From Bacillota bacterium (GTDB lineage: Bacteria; Bacillota; Sulfobacillia; Sulfobacillales; Sulfobacillaceae): a stretch of 64,000 bases of DNA. Positions 27,301-35,470 of the stretch are shown one piece after another. Each line of letters starts with the position of its first letter. Position 1 is the first letter of the stretch. A program made the translations under genes and the position numbers. The notes beneath the pieces are model-generated. The model did not search any database. It was given only the letters and a program-made list of their open reading frames with translations, and was not told the DNA's origin. The DNA lies in NCBI GenBank assembly GCA_021784595.1, contig JAJYHT010000088.1, positions 1 through 64,000 on the forward strand, read 5' to 3'.

Positions 27301-27923
27301 CATTGCACATTCTGCTGTCGCCGGACGATCTATCCTTGGATGAAGTCCCGTCTTTTTGTGCCGCCATCCGGCGCGGGGGGGCCACTGTGGTGCAATTGCG
27401 GGCAAAAGTGGTCCCCGTGCGGACCATGATAGCATACGGTCGGGCCCTGCGTGATGCTACCCGGGAACAAGGGTTGGGCTTTGTCGTAAACGATCGGCTG
27501 GATGTCGCGATGGCTGTTCATGCGGATGGGGTTCACGTGGGGCAGGACGACATCCCAGTGCCTTTGGTGCGTGCTATCGCCCCTTATTTGTTGGTGGGAT
27601 TGTCGGTGAGCAGCCAGGCTGAAGCCCAGGAGGCGCTTCGCTTGCGTCCAGACTATCTAGGGGTGGGGCCGGTCTTTCATACGTGGTCTAAAGAGGATGC
27701 CGGCATTCCGTTAGGGGAGAAGGGGCTGGCAGAAATCTCGACTGTGGTGCAGGACAGTTTGCCTATGGTAGCGATTGGCGGCATTACATCACAAAATGCG
27801 GGAACTGTATGGCACTATCCGGTTTCTGGTTTGGCGGTCATTTCAGCAGTAATGGGGGCAATCGACAAAGAGGACGCCTGCCGGAAACTTTGCGATGCAC
27901 GAAAGGAGTCTCATCATGGATAG
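27291..27923 (+). CDS. thiE: Thiamine-phosphate synthase
   Basis: A 210-aa TIM-barrel enzyme that joins HMP-PP and thiazole phosphate to thiamine monophosphate. Family segments are VVQLRAK (diphosphate binding), FVVNDRLDVAMAVHADGVHVGQDD, LSVSSQAEAQEA, DYLGVGPVFHTWSK and VAIGGIT. ATG at 27291 overlaps the end of thiD, giving coupled translation. The thiazole branch (thiG, thiS, thiM) is not in the window. Confidence 0.93.
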   Translation: MDLALHILLSPDDLSLDEVPSFCAAIRRGGATVVQLRAKVVPVRTMIAYGRALRDATREQGLGFVVNDRLDVAMAVHADGVHVGQDDIPVPLVRAIAPYLLVGLSVSSQAEAQEALRLRPDYLGVGPVFHTWSKEDAGIPLGEKGLAEISTVVQDSLPMVAIGGITSQNAGTVWHYPVSGLAVISAVMGAIDKEDACRKLCDARKESHHG

Positions 27924-28578
27924 GTCATTTTCACACACACTTAAAGAGAATAATCAGGACGTCTGGGAATCCATTATGACACACCCATTTGTGGTTGACA
28001 TGGGGCGGGGTACATTGAGTGACGAGCGGCTGAGCCGATTCATTGCCCAAGATTACCAGTATCTTAAGGATTTTTTTCGAGTGCTGGCGGTGGCTGCCGC
28101 AAAGGCGCCTACCAATGAATGGCGGGCTATCTTCACGGCGCACGCACAAAACGTGGTTGCAGTCGAACGCCAATTGCACCTTAAAATAGCTCCGTTATTG
28201 GATGTGTCGGTCGACGAGCTTCAGACCATAGAACCCTTGCCGATCACCATTGCATATACCGATCATTTGCTTCGCATCGCATGGACCGAATCCTTTGAAG
28301 CCATTGTGGCGGCGGTCTTGCCATGTTATTGGACGTACCGCGAGATTGGAATCAGGCTGGGGGACCTGGGATTGCCCGATCATCCATTGTTGCGTGATTG
28401 GATCGAAACCTATCGGGGACCGCTTTATGGCCAATCGGTTGAGGAGGTGCTTGGAATTGCGGATGCGTTGACATTGAATCCGGTCTGCCATATGGCGTTT
28501 GAACGGTCCTTGCGCTATGAGCGTCTATTTTGGAGCCAAGGATATGGACTGAACGAGTCTGGCTTTTTAATGGACTAA
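27916..28578 (+). CDS. tenA: TenA-family thiaminase II
   Basis: A 220-aa heme-oxygenase-fold protein of the TenA family, which hydrolyses degraded aminopyrimidines (such as aminomethyl-HMP) to salvage HMP for thiamine. The conserved segment AVLPCYWTYREIG carries the active-site cysteine; IAQDYQYLKDFFRVLA and the C-terminal FERSLRYERLFWSQGY match the family. The ATG at 27916 follows AAAGGAG by eight bases and overlaps thiE by eight bases. With thiD and thiE it forms a salvage-oriented operon. Confidence 0.9.
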   Translation: MDRSFSHTLKENNQDVWESIMTHPFVVDMGRGTLSDERLSRFIAQDYQYLKDFFRVLAVAAAKAPTNEWRAIFTAHAQNVVAVERQLHLKIAPLLDVSVDELQTIEPLPITIAYTDHLLRIAWTESFEAIVAAVLPCYWTYREIGIRLGDLGLPDHPLLRDWIETYRGPLYGQSVEEVLGIADALTLNPVCHMAFERSLRYERLFWSQGYGLNESGFLMD

Positions 28579-28703
28579 GCATATCGGTGCCGACATCTCG
28601 GGGCCTAGCATTTTTGGCCGGTGCCAGCTCGCGCTCTTTCACCCTTTTGAGACCCGTATTGCCTAATCATGCGGTGCTTCGCCTTGCGGGGGTTAGCTTT
28701 TGT

Positions 28704-28997
28704 TTAGAGCGATAACAGCCGAGACAACAGGCTAATGGTCATTGCGATCAGGACGGTCAACCCGAGATTTTTTGTACGCCAGGCCACAAACGTGGCAACA
28801 GTCATCGCAATTCCGACGGCCCAGTCTAGATGCCCCAGATCGTTAACCGCTAAGGTGGCGAATGCCGCTGGCGCCACAAATTCAAACCACTGCTGGAGCT
28901 TTTGTGGCAAGCCAGCCCGCTTTGCTGCCAACCAAGGGACACTGCGTTGGGCATAACCGACAACGGCCAAGAGAAAGATTAGCGTCCATGTGATCAT
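28704..28997 (-). CDS. azlD: AzlD-like branched-chain amino acid export subunit
   Basis: A 97-aa protein with four hydrophobic helices (TLIFLLAVVGYAQRSVPWL, FEFVAPAAFATLAV, WAVGIAMTVATFVAW, LTVLIAMTISLLS). Size, pattern and pairing with AzlC mark it as the small subunit of an AzlCD-type exporter. Its ATG overlaps the azlC stop as ATGA. Confidence 0.8.
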   Translation of the reverse strand: MITWTLIFLLAVVGYAQRSVPWLAAKRAGLPQKLQQWFEFVAPAAFATLAVNDLGHLDWAVGIAMTVATFVAWRTKNLGLTVLIAMTISLLSRLLSL

Positions 28998-29668
28998 CTG
29001 GAGGAGACTCTCTCTTGTAGCAAATATCCTGAGGTCGCTCCGACTAAAATGGGAACCACCAAATATTCGGGAGGAAAATGTGCCAAACGTCCTATGGCGG
29101 TCAACAATGCGGCACTCACAGCAGCCACCCAAGGCGCTCGATGGGTCAATCGAGGCATGAGAAGGCCGATAAACAAGGCTGGTAGAGCTAGGCCCAAAGA
29201 GACCAGCCAGTTTGGCGGGATGAATCGAGCACTGAAAATGCCTAGACCGGTGCCCAAGATCCAACTTAAATACAAACCGATCCCAATGAGGCTCCAATCC
29301 TGCAGCGAGAGAGTAGGGTCAAGCCCAACCGCATAGAGCTCGTCCGTAAGAAAGGCGCTTATGAGCCACCGATGCCATGGCCTCCAGTCACTACGGGCCG
29401 ATTCCAAGTGAGGGCCGTACAGGATGTGGCGAAGGTTTACGGCGAGAGCCACCAATATCACCAACCACCCGGGATTATACGTAACGGATAGGCCCAGTAC
29501 AGTAGATTGCAATGCCCCAGAATAGGCAAACAGAGAGAGGCCTAAAATTAGAGGCCACGGCACATGCAAGGCGATTCCCATGGCTCCAAAGGCGATGGAT
29601 GCCGGTAAATATCCTAACATGGCAGGCACGCCGATTAAGCGCGCGGTATTATGGCCTTTACTTTTCAT
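28994..29668 (-). CDS. azlC: AzlC-family amino acid exporter subunit
   Basis: A 224-aa membrane protein of the AzlC/YgaZ family, which with AzlD exports branched-chain amino acids or analogues. Landmarks are ARLIGVPAMLGYLPASIAFG, LFAYSGALQSTVLGL, VALAVNLRHILYGPHL and TDELYAVGL. The ATG at 29668 follows AAGGAG by eight bases; a longer in-frame version has no such site. It is divergent from the metallo-beta-lactamase gene, and its presence near the ilv-leu operon suggests pool balancing, which is inference. Confidence 0.85.
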   Translation of the reverse strand: MKSKGHNTARLIGVPAMLGYLPASIAFGAMGIALHVPWPLILGLSLFAYSGALQSTVLGLSVTYNPGWLVILVALAVNLRHILYGPHLESARSDWRPWHRWLISAFLTDELYAVGLDPTLSLQDWSLIGIGLYLSWILGTGLGIFSARFIPPNWLVSLGLALPALFIGLLMPRLTHRAPWVAAVSAALLTAIGRLAHFPPEYLVVPILVGATSGYLLQERVSSR

Positions 29669-29859
29669 CAACGAGGCTCCTTCGACAAAGGGAGATAGCG
29701 AGCAATCAGCTGTTTTCCGTAGCGGAGATACATCCACCAGGTCATATAGTAAACGGGTATAGTCCAAAACAAAAGACGCAATGGTTTTCTAGAAACATTG
29801 GCTCAAACCTTCTTGGGGATGACACGGAAGAAATTGCGGGAATTTCACGCATTCATCTA

Positions 29860-29888
29860 TTGAGATGAGTCGATGACGCATATATAAT
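29860..29888 (+). promoter_or_regulatory. Promoter of the UGA-containing MBL gene
   Basis: TTGAGA (29860 to 29865) and TATAAT (29883 to 29888) are separated by exactly 17 bases, a near-consensus sigma-A promoter. The predicted start site overlaps the inverted repeat at 29895 to 29910. Confidence 0.7.
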
Positions 29889-29894
29889 TGGTAC

Positions 29895-29910
29895 ATCCGG
29901 ATTAACGGAT
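29895..29910. promoter_or_regulatory. Candidate operator ATCCG-N6-CGGAT
   Basis: A perfect five-base inverted repeat with a six-base spacer covers the expected transcription start of the MBL gene. It is a plausible binding site for the ArsR-type regulator encoded 0.7 kb downstream, but this is not shown. Confidence 0.4.
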
Positions 29911-29928
29911 ATATAAGGAGGATGAACG

Positions 29929-30666
29929 ATGATCTTTCGTCAATTCCTTCACGATTCACCGGTGGTGGCCGCGAGCTATCTTTTTGGATGAAGCGGGAAA
30001 GCGCGAGCGGTGGTGGTGGATCCACTGCCTGATTTGTCGGTTTACCTGCATACGTTGGATCAGTTTAGTTTGAATTTGCTATACGTCATTGATACCCATA
30101 TTCATGCGGATCATCTGTCCGGGGCTCATGCATTGGCCAAAGCTACAGGCGCCACGTTGATTATGCACCACTTGAGTCCGCTTGAAATACCCTTTACGGC
30201 AGTGGCAGACGGGGACCGAATTGAACTGGGGAATGTCGATGTTGAGATTTTGCATACGCCAGGTCATACGCCCGAACACATCAGTTTAGTGGTGACGGAT
30301 CGACGGCGAGGACTTGAACCGTGGTGCGTATTGACGGGACACACCTTGATGGTCGGGGATGCGGGGCGGCCCGATCTGTTGCCCGAAGATGGAACGCTAG
30401 AGCTATACCATAGTTTGTTCGATCGACTGGCTACTATGCCTGATTATATGGAAATTTATCCTGGCGCGTATGCAGGCTCGACGTGAGGACGCGATCTCAG
30501 TGGAAAAGTTGTTTCCACCATCGGGTTTGAACGCCGATACAACGCTGCGATGCAGTTGCGTAGCGTGGAGGGATTTCGTCAGTTCATTATGACAAGTCTT
30601 CCCGAACATCCGACTGATTTTGCACAGATTCGAGCAGCCAATCTGCAGGGAGGTCGACTGATCTAG
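29929..30666 (+). CDS. MBL-fold persulfide-dioxygenase-like protein with two in-frame UGA
   Basis: Reads as a 245-aa metallo-beta-lactamase protein of the persulfide dioxygenase/ETHE1 kind if TGA at 29989 (codon 21) and 30484 (codon 186) are translated. Both flanks of each TGA remain family-like: MIFRQFLHDSP and ASYLFG before the first, AVVVDP after; YPGAYAGST before the second, GRDLSGK and STIGFERRYN after. The second TGA sits where relatives have Cys (GSxCG). HxHxDH (THIHADHLSG) and HTPGHTPEH are intact. However, the bridging Asp is His (LTGHTLMVGD) and the last His is Ala, so a decaying gene is possible. AAGGAGG lies seven bases before the ATG, with a strong promoter upstream. No TAA, TAG or frameshift interrupts it. 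Confidence 0.6.
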
Positions 30667-30994
30667 CATTCGGCGCGAGATATTGGCTCACGGTCTGCAA
30701 CCAATTTATGGCATCGTGGATACGCATCGCATCCACACCATAATAATGCCAAGTGCGCCAGCGGGAATGTGTCACCAGCCCGGCGCGGGATAAAATGGCG
30801 AGATGCCGGGAGACTGTCGATTGCGGCACGGATAAGTATTGCGATAAATCGTGAACGCATATCCCTTGCAGCGCATCTTGGGTTGTTTTGCAAAAGTACT
30901 GCTGATCGCTCAGCAGTGAGAGAAGTTTTCGACGCAATGGGTCGGCGAGTGCTTTGAAAACCAGATCCAGCTCCTGTGTTGACAACCGTTCCAT
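30587..30994 (-). CDS. ArsR-family transcriptional regulator
   Basis: A 135-aa winged-helix repressor: FKALADPLRRKLLSLL leads to the recognition region ICVHDLSQYLSVPQSTVSRHLAIL and the wing GLVTHSRWRTWHYYGVD. One Cys lies in the ArsR metal-box position (ICVHDL), but the second Cys of metal sensors is lacking there; another Cys is at YFCKTT. It faces the UGA-containing MBL gene, whose read-through frame overlaps its last 80 bases, and is divergent from the rhodanese gene. It probably controls this sulfur cluster. GGAGG lies about ten bases before the ATG. Confidence 0.8.
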   Translation of the reverse strand: MERLSTQELDLVFKALADPLRRKLLSLLSDQQYFCKTTQDALQGICVHDLSQYLSVPQSTVSRHLAILSRAGLVTHSRWRTWHYYGVDAMRIHDAINWLQTVSQYLAPNARSVDLPADWLLESVQNQSDVREDLS

Positions 30995-31097
30995 AGCTAT
31001 AAGGCCTCCTGTAGATGCTCCTTTTATAGTATCGCAAACGTCAATGGCTATATAGTGCGCATTTGTTGAACAAGAAATGGTGGATGGAGGTCTATTA

Positions 31098-31715
31098 TTG
31101 GAAATCTACACCGTGGATAGCATGCTGATGATGGATGATGATTCGTCGATGAGTTGGATAGATGTGAGGCCAGCGGCCGCCTTTATTCGACAATGCCTGA
31201 AGCAGAGTCACAACCTGCCATATCAAAAAGATACACCCATTCCACAGGCATGGCAGTCCAAGCCTATTGTGGTTGTCGGTCCTGCAGGAATAATAGCCAG
31301 ACGAGCCGCTGAGAGTTGGCGGTCGCAAGGGCATCTGGTTGCTGGGTATGTCGATGAGCCTTTTGGAAGGTTAGTGCAAGAGATACCCCAACACCGATTT
31401 CACGGGGCCACGGTTCTATCACCGGAGGCGCTTTCATCGTGGAACGGCACCTTGCTTGACGTGCGTCTCAAAAACGATGCCCGCTCCGGCACTATTGCTG
31501 GAAGTGTCTGGATCCCACTGCCTGAACTTCAGCACGCGATCGGCGCACTGTCTCGTGAGAAGCCGGTCTTGACTTATTGCAATTCAGGTTCGAAAGCCCT
31601 AGAAGCCGCGGCTAAACTGCTCAGCGCGGGATTTTTGGATGTCAGTGTGATAGCCCAGGGAGGAATGGAGAATTGGTATCGCCAAGGGCGTCCAACGGAG
31701 GTCTGTTGTGAATAG
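31098..31715 (+). CDS. Tandem rhodanese-domain protein
   Basis: A 205-aa protein with two rhodanese folds. The first (about residues 15 to 95: WIDVRPAAAF, PIVVVGPAGIIARRAAE) lacks the active-site Cys. The second (LLDVRLKNDARSGTIAGSVW, then TYCNSGSKALEAA) keeps the sulfur-accepting Cys. It probably transfers sulfane sulfur and may supply or drain persulfide for the neighbouring MBL enzyme. TTG at 31098 is preferred because GGAGG lies seven bases upstream; an ATG at 31077 is possible. It overlaps the next gene by eight bases. Confidence 0.75.
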   Translation: MEIYTVDSMLMMDDDSSMSWIDVRPAAAFIRQCLKQSHNLPYQKDTPIPQAWQSKPIVVVGPAGIIARRAAESWRSQGHLVAGYVDEPFGRLVQEIPQHRFHGATVLSPEALSSWNGTLLDVRLKNDARSGTIAGSVWIPLPELQHAIGALSREKPVLTYCNSGSKALEAAAKLLSAGFLDVSVIAQGGMENWYRQGRPTEVCCE

Positions 31716-32982
31716 GCCGCATGGAATTCGGCCCAACTTAGGACAATTTTTATGGTTGGTGGTCAACACCATTTTCGTGGGTTTGGCAGTCGGGGTTGAG
31801 CGCACTATAGTGCCTATTTTGGGAAGGGATGTATATCATGTCGGTGCACTTTTAACCCTTTCTTTCATAGCATCTTTCGGATTAGCCAAAGCCCCGTTGA
31901 ACTTGGTGGCTGGACGGTGGTCGGATCGCATAGGCAGGCGGCCGGTGCTGATTCTGGGGTGGTTTTTTGGGATTCCGGTGGTAGGCCTCTTGCTCTTTTT
32001 TCACGCGTGGTGGGCCGTCATTGTGGCTAACCTGTTTCTAGGGGCAAACCAGGCGTTTGCCTGGACCATGACCATTAACGCGCAATTGGATATTGCCGGC
32101 CCGCGGCAACGCGGCTTAGCTATGGGCATAAATGAAGCCACTGGGTATATTGGGGTGGCCATTGCGACCTGGTTGGCGGGCTATAGCACCCGTTGGGGTG
32201 GATTAAACCGGGCCCCTTTTGTGATGGAAGCGTTTGTAGTGCTGTTTGGGCTTGTTACCAGTATGATCTTTATTCGTGATACCAGAGGTTTCGTGGCTTC
32301 TGAGACAAAATCCCGTGCGGTCCGAAGTCATGACCATGCAGTGCGTGAACATTCCGCGTGGGAATCGTTTGTGTTTGCCAGTTTTCGAGAGCCCTCGCTT
32401 TCGGTGGCCTCCTGGGCAGGGTTGACGAATAAGCTCGCTGATACGGTAGCCTGGGGAGCCATGCCCCTCTTTTTAGCGGCACGGGGTGTGCATCTGATAG
32501 ATATTGGCTGGGTTAGCGGCAGTTACACCGTAACCTGGGGAATTAGCCAATTTGGAACCGGGGCGTTATCCGATGTTGTGGGCCGCAAACGTCCGATTGT
32601 GGGAGGATTTGTCCTTTTAGGATTGGGATTTTTAGGACTGACGCTGGTCAACCGGTTGTCCGGGTGGGTGCCCATGGCTATCCTAAGCGGACTAGGGATG
32701 GCTTTGTTATATCCTAATCTTAACTCTGCAGTGAGTGATGTAGCCCCAGCCGACCGACGCGGTAGCATCCTCGGGGTCTACCGACTATGGCGGGATGGTG
32801 GGTATTTTGTGGGCGGATTGCTGGTTGGAGGTTTGGTGGCTATTTTTGGAGCAAAGTGGGCAATTGAGGTGATCGCGATGTTGGTGCTGGGTATGGCAAT
32901 ATTGCTTTGGATGCGACTGGAGGAAACGCATCAGCCTGCTGGCAGCTTGCCATCTTCACGTCGTCATATAGGTCATCCCTAG
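31708..32982 (+). CDS. MFS transporter
   Basis: A 424-aa major facilitator protein with 12 predicted helices. The loop 2-3 motif is GRWSDRIGRRPVL, and a second copy between helices 8 and 9 reads GALSDVVGRKRPIVG. It starts with GTG inside the end of the rhodanese gene, so the two are coupled. Neighbours suggest a sulfur compound or other anion as substrate, but the sequence does not fix it. Confidence 0.85.
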   Translation: MNRPHGIRPNLGQFLWLVVNTIFVGLAVGVERTIVPILGRDVYHVGALLTLSFIASFGLAKAPLNLVAGRWSDRIGRRPVLILGWFFGIPVVGLLLFFHAWWAVIVANLFLGANQAFAWTMTINAQLDIAGPRQRGLAMGINEATGYIGVAIATWLAGYSTRWGGLNRAPFVMEAFVVLFGLVTSMIFIRDTRGFVASETKSRAVRSHDHAVREHSAWESFVFASFREPSLSVASWAGLTNKLADTVAWGAMPLFLAARGVHLIDIGWVSGSYTVTWGISQFGTGALSDVVGRKRPIVGGFVLLGLGFLGLTLVNRLSGWVPMAILSGLGMALLYPNLNSAVSDVAPADRRGSILGVYRLWRDGGYFVGGLLVGGLVAIFGAKWAIEVIAMLVLGMAILLWMRLEETHQPAGSLPSSRRHIGHP

Positions 32983-33022
32983 ATTACAGCCAACGCCGGA
33001 TGCAAATGGCGTTGTGCTGGAA

Positions 33023-33268
33023 TCAAGGACGGCGCTCTGTTCGTACCAATCGCTCGGCGATATGATCGAACTCTTCTTTGGAAATCAGACCTTGTGCGTA
33101 GCGCTCCCTCGCAGTTTCCAAGGGATCCGGCCTTGTATCGGGGGGATTGATATAACGATGGCCAGGATTTCGTGTGCGAAAGAATAGCATCCAAGCAAAA
33201 AATCCCATGACTCCCATACCAAACAAAGGAAATATCCACCACAAACCTACTGATCCCATCATGGGCAT
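33023..33268 (-). CDS. Small membrane protein with SHOCT domain
   Basis: An 81-aa protein with one membrane helix (WWIFPLFGMGVMGFFAWMLFF) and a C-terminal SHOCT motif (DPLETARERYAQGLISKEEF). The chosen ATG is eight bases after GGAGG. Such proteins are common, of unknown function, and often near transporters or regulators. Confidence 0.7.
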   Translation of the reverse strand: MPMMGSVGLWWIFPLFGMGVMGFFAWMLFFRTRNPGHRYINPPDTRPDPLETARERYAQGLISKEEFDHIAERLVRTERRP

Positions 33269-33468
33269 ACCTAACACCTCCACTTTTGCCTCTGCATTCA
33301 TTATACTCCGTCGCGCGCAATCCAGCGTCATCCGCGATGTACTGCAGTTGCTGATATCGTTGCGCTTTATGTCATCTGGTATACCAAGTAAAGCGACAGG
33401 CATATTCTTAAGAGGTTTGCTATACAATACAACACGTTGCTGGACGAGTTTGGTGTTGCGACGGGACA

Positions 33469-34092
33469 TTAGTCGGGGGATTTGCCAACGACGTCCCATC
33501 GTGGGATCATGTGGTTTACGGCAAAGGCTCCTGCGGTTAAGTCTTTCAACTGGGAATACAGAGGTTCCCAATCGCTCTGCGCTATCGAAAACGAGATGGC
33601 AACATCTGTGGTAAACGTAGGACAGAAGCGGGCTACCTGCGGTTCTACCAAACGTCTGACCATATCGTAACTAGTGTAGGGTACTGTCACAGAGAGGTCA
33701 AAAACGGGGACCAGTTGGCCCCATTTCGTGTTGTCCACTGAAAGTTGAGCGGCTTTTTGGTAAGCGTGGACTAATCCGCCGTGTCCTAGTTTAATGCCTC
33801 CGTAGTAACGCACCACGATGATGAGGGTGTGGAAAAGATTTTTCTTGGCCAGCAAGTGTAAAATGGGTAGACCAGCCGTGGCGTGGGGCTCGCCGTCATC
33901 ATAGGCCTTATCAATCCCATTGGGCAATCGGTAGGCGTACACGTAGTGCGTGGCGCCGGCCCACTCTGTTTTGACTTGCGACAACAGCAGATTCAACTCA
34001 TTGGGCGACGCCAAGGCATGGGTGTACCCAATGAACCGTGACTTTTTGATGTCGTAAAAGGCAGGCTGGGACTCTAATGGCACTGTATACAT
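33469..34092 (-). CDS. yigZ: YigZ/IMPACT family protein
   Basis: A 207-aa UPF0029/Impact-family protein. The N-terminal Impact domain holds KKSRFIGYTHALAS, GATHYVYAYRL, DDGEPHATAGLPIL and VVRYYGGIKLGHGGL; the C-terminal part is the ferredoxin-like DUF1949 domain. Relatives are linked to translation or stress control, but the bacterial function is not firm. AGGAGG lies four bases before the ATG at 34092. Confidence 0.9.
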   Translation of the reverse strand: MYTVPLESQPAFYDIKKSRFIGYTHALASPNELNLLLSQVKTEWAGATHYVYAYRLPNGIDKAYDDGEPHATAGLPILHLLAKKNLFHTLIIVVRYYGGIKLGHGGLVHAYQKAAQLSVDNTKWGQLVPVFDLSVTVPYTSYDMVRRLVEPQVARFCPTFTTDVAISFSIAQSDWEPLYSQLKDLTAGAFAVNHMIPRWDVVGKSPD

Positions 34093-34237
34093 GAAGCCTC
34101 CTGGGTGACGATGGAGTCGAGACGAGACATTCCGCTCCACCTGGCGTACAATAGCGCTAGCCAAAATATTTCTTAGTATTCATTATGGGAAGTCGTTGGG
34201 TCGGGGTCAACGACATTCGACAGAAGTGAGGTGGCGC

Positions 34238-35470
34238 ATGGACCCAGCATCGTTGGATTCTCCAAGAACGGCGGAATTGGCAGAATGGGTGAATTGGTTG
34301 CCCAATCACCACGATGCAACCCTCGCAATGCATCCGGAAGTGATGATACTCGCAGCGCGCTACGGCGACGGACATCTGCGTGCGGCAAAGGCTATTGCCC
34401 TGCAATTACTATTGTTAAATTCCGCCCTAAAATTGGGCATTTTAGATTACTATCGATTTGTCAATCCGAAGTTGGACCATACAATTCGATGGGCATATCT
34501 AAACAGCGTACGGTTTGCTCCTTCGCTATGGCGATGGTTTTATACCGCTACGCAACGGATCGACCCATTGTCGTCGACCCAACAATTTTTAAACCATATT
34601 GGACTCACGCGCTTTTACGATGCCATCAGCGCCAGCCCGCCGAAAATTATTGTGTCCACTTATCCGACTGCGGCGGGAGTGGTATCCACGCTTAAGCAGG
34701 CAGGCAAACTCGATGTGGTAAACTATGTCGTTATGACCGATTACAGTGTTCATTCCCAGTGGATTCATCCGGCGGTCGACACCTATTTTGTGGGCAGCGA
34801 GGATATGCGGGATGCTCTGAAAGCTCGGGGGATTGATAAGGACAAGATTGTGGTGTCAGGCATCCCCGTGGACGAAAGATTCCGGGAAGTTGTCGATACT
34901 GCTGCGGTGCGAGTTCGGTTAGGTATAGGGGACGGCCCCGTAGTGTTGTTTATGGGCGGTTCCTATATGCCGATTATAGAATATGAAAAAATTTTACATG
35001 CCATTGATGGGATCGTGGCGACGCATACCACCATCGTTGTTGCTGGCCGGGAACCAGCGCGCCAGCGCATCGCGCTGGAGTATCAAGAACAATCTAAACA
35101 TCCTATGGTTGTACTGAAGTACGTTGATAATGTGCATGAATTGATGGCGGTAGCTGATATTTTAGTAAGTAAAGCGGGGGGATTGACCACGACGGAATCA
35201 CTCTGCCGGGGCCTTCCGATTGTGATATATCGGCCGATTCCCGGTCAAGAAGATGCCAATGCCGAGTTTTTGGTACGGCACGGTGCCGGAAGGCGAGCAA
35301 AATCGGAGGATGAAGTTGGCGAATTGATTACTCATTTATTGGAACATCCGTGGGAATTGCGGGCGATGGCGCGTCAATCCCGACAACTGGGCCATCCGGA
35401 GGCAGCCGAGACGATTGCCTCGGCGGTTCACGAATCTTTGGCCGAGCGACGGGCGCATGCGCCAGCCTAA
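34238..35470 (+). CDS. UgtP/MGDG-synthase-like glycosyltransferase
   Basis: A 410-aa GT28-type glycosyltransferase. The N-terminal MGDG-synthase domain has ILAARYGDGHLRAAKA and NYVVMTDYSVHSQWIHP; the C-terminal nucleotide-sugar domain has VLFMGGSY and DILVSKAGGLTTTESLCRG, where the donor binds. It probably glycosylates diacylglycerol or a similar lipid on the inner face of the membrane. The ATG at 34238 is chosen for the GAGGTGG just upstream. It overlaps the following MFS gene by 14 bases, and a polysaccharide deacetylase follows, which suggests an envelope glycolipid pathway like the Bacillus yko genes. Confidence 0.85.
   Translation: MDPASLDSPRTAELAEWVNWLPNHHDATLAMHPEVMILAARYGDGHLRAAKAIALQLLLLNSALKLGILDYYRFVNPKLDHTIRWAYLNSVRFAPSLWRWFYTATQRIDPLSSTQQFLNHIGLTRFYDAISASPPKIIVSTYPTAAGVVSTLKQAGKLDVVNYVVMTDYSVHSQWIHPAVDTYFVGSEDMRDALKARGIDKDKIVVSGIPVDERFREVVDTAAVRVRLGIGDGPVVLFMGGSYMPIIEYEKILHAIDGIVATHTTIVVAGREPARQRIALEYQEQSKHPMVVLKYVDNVHELMAVADILVSKAGGLTTTESLCRGLPIVIYRPIPGQEDANAEFLVRHGAGRRAKSEDEVGELITHLLEHPWELRAMARQSRQLGHPEAAETIASAVHESLAERRAHAPA

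Noticed and set aside
28704-29297. 197-codon minus-strand frame covering azlD
   Set aside because: Only its last 97 codons are AzlD; the rest is a shadow of azlC in another frame.
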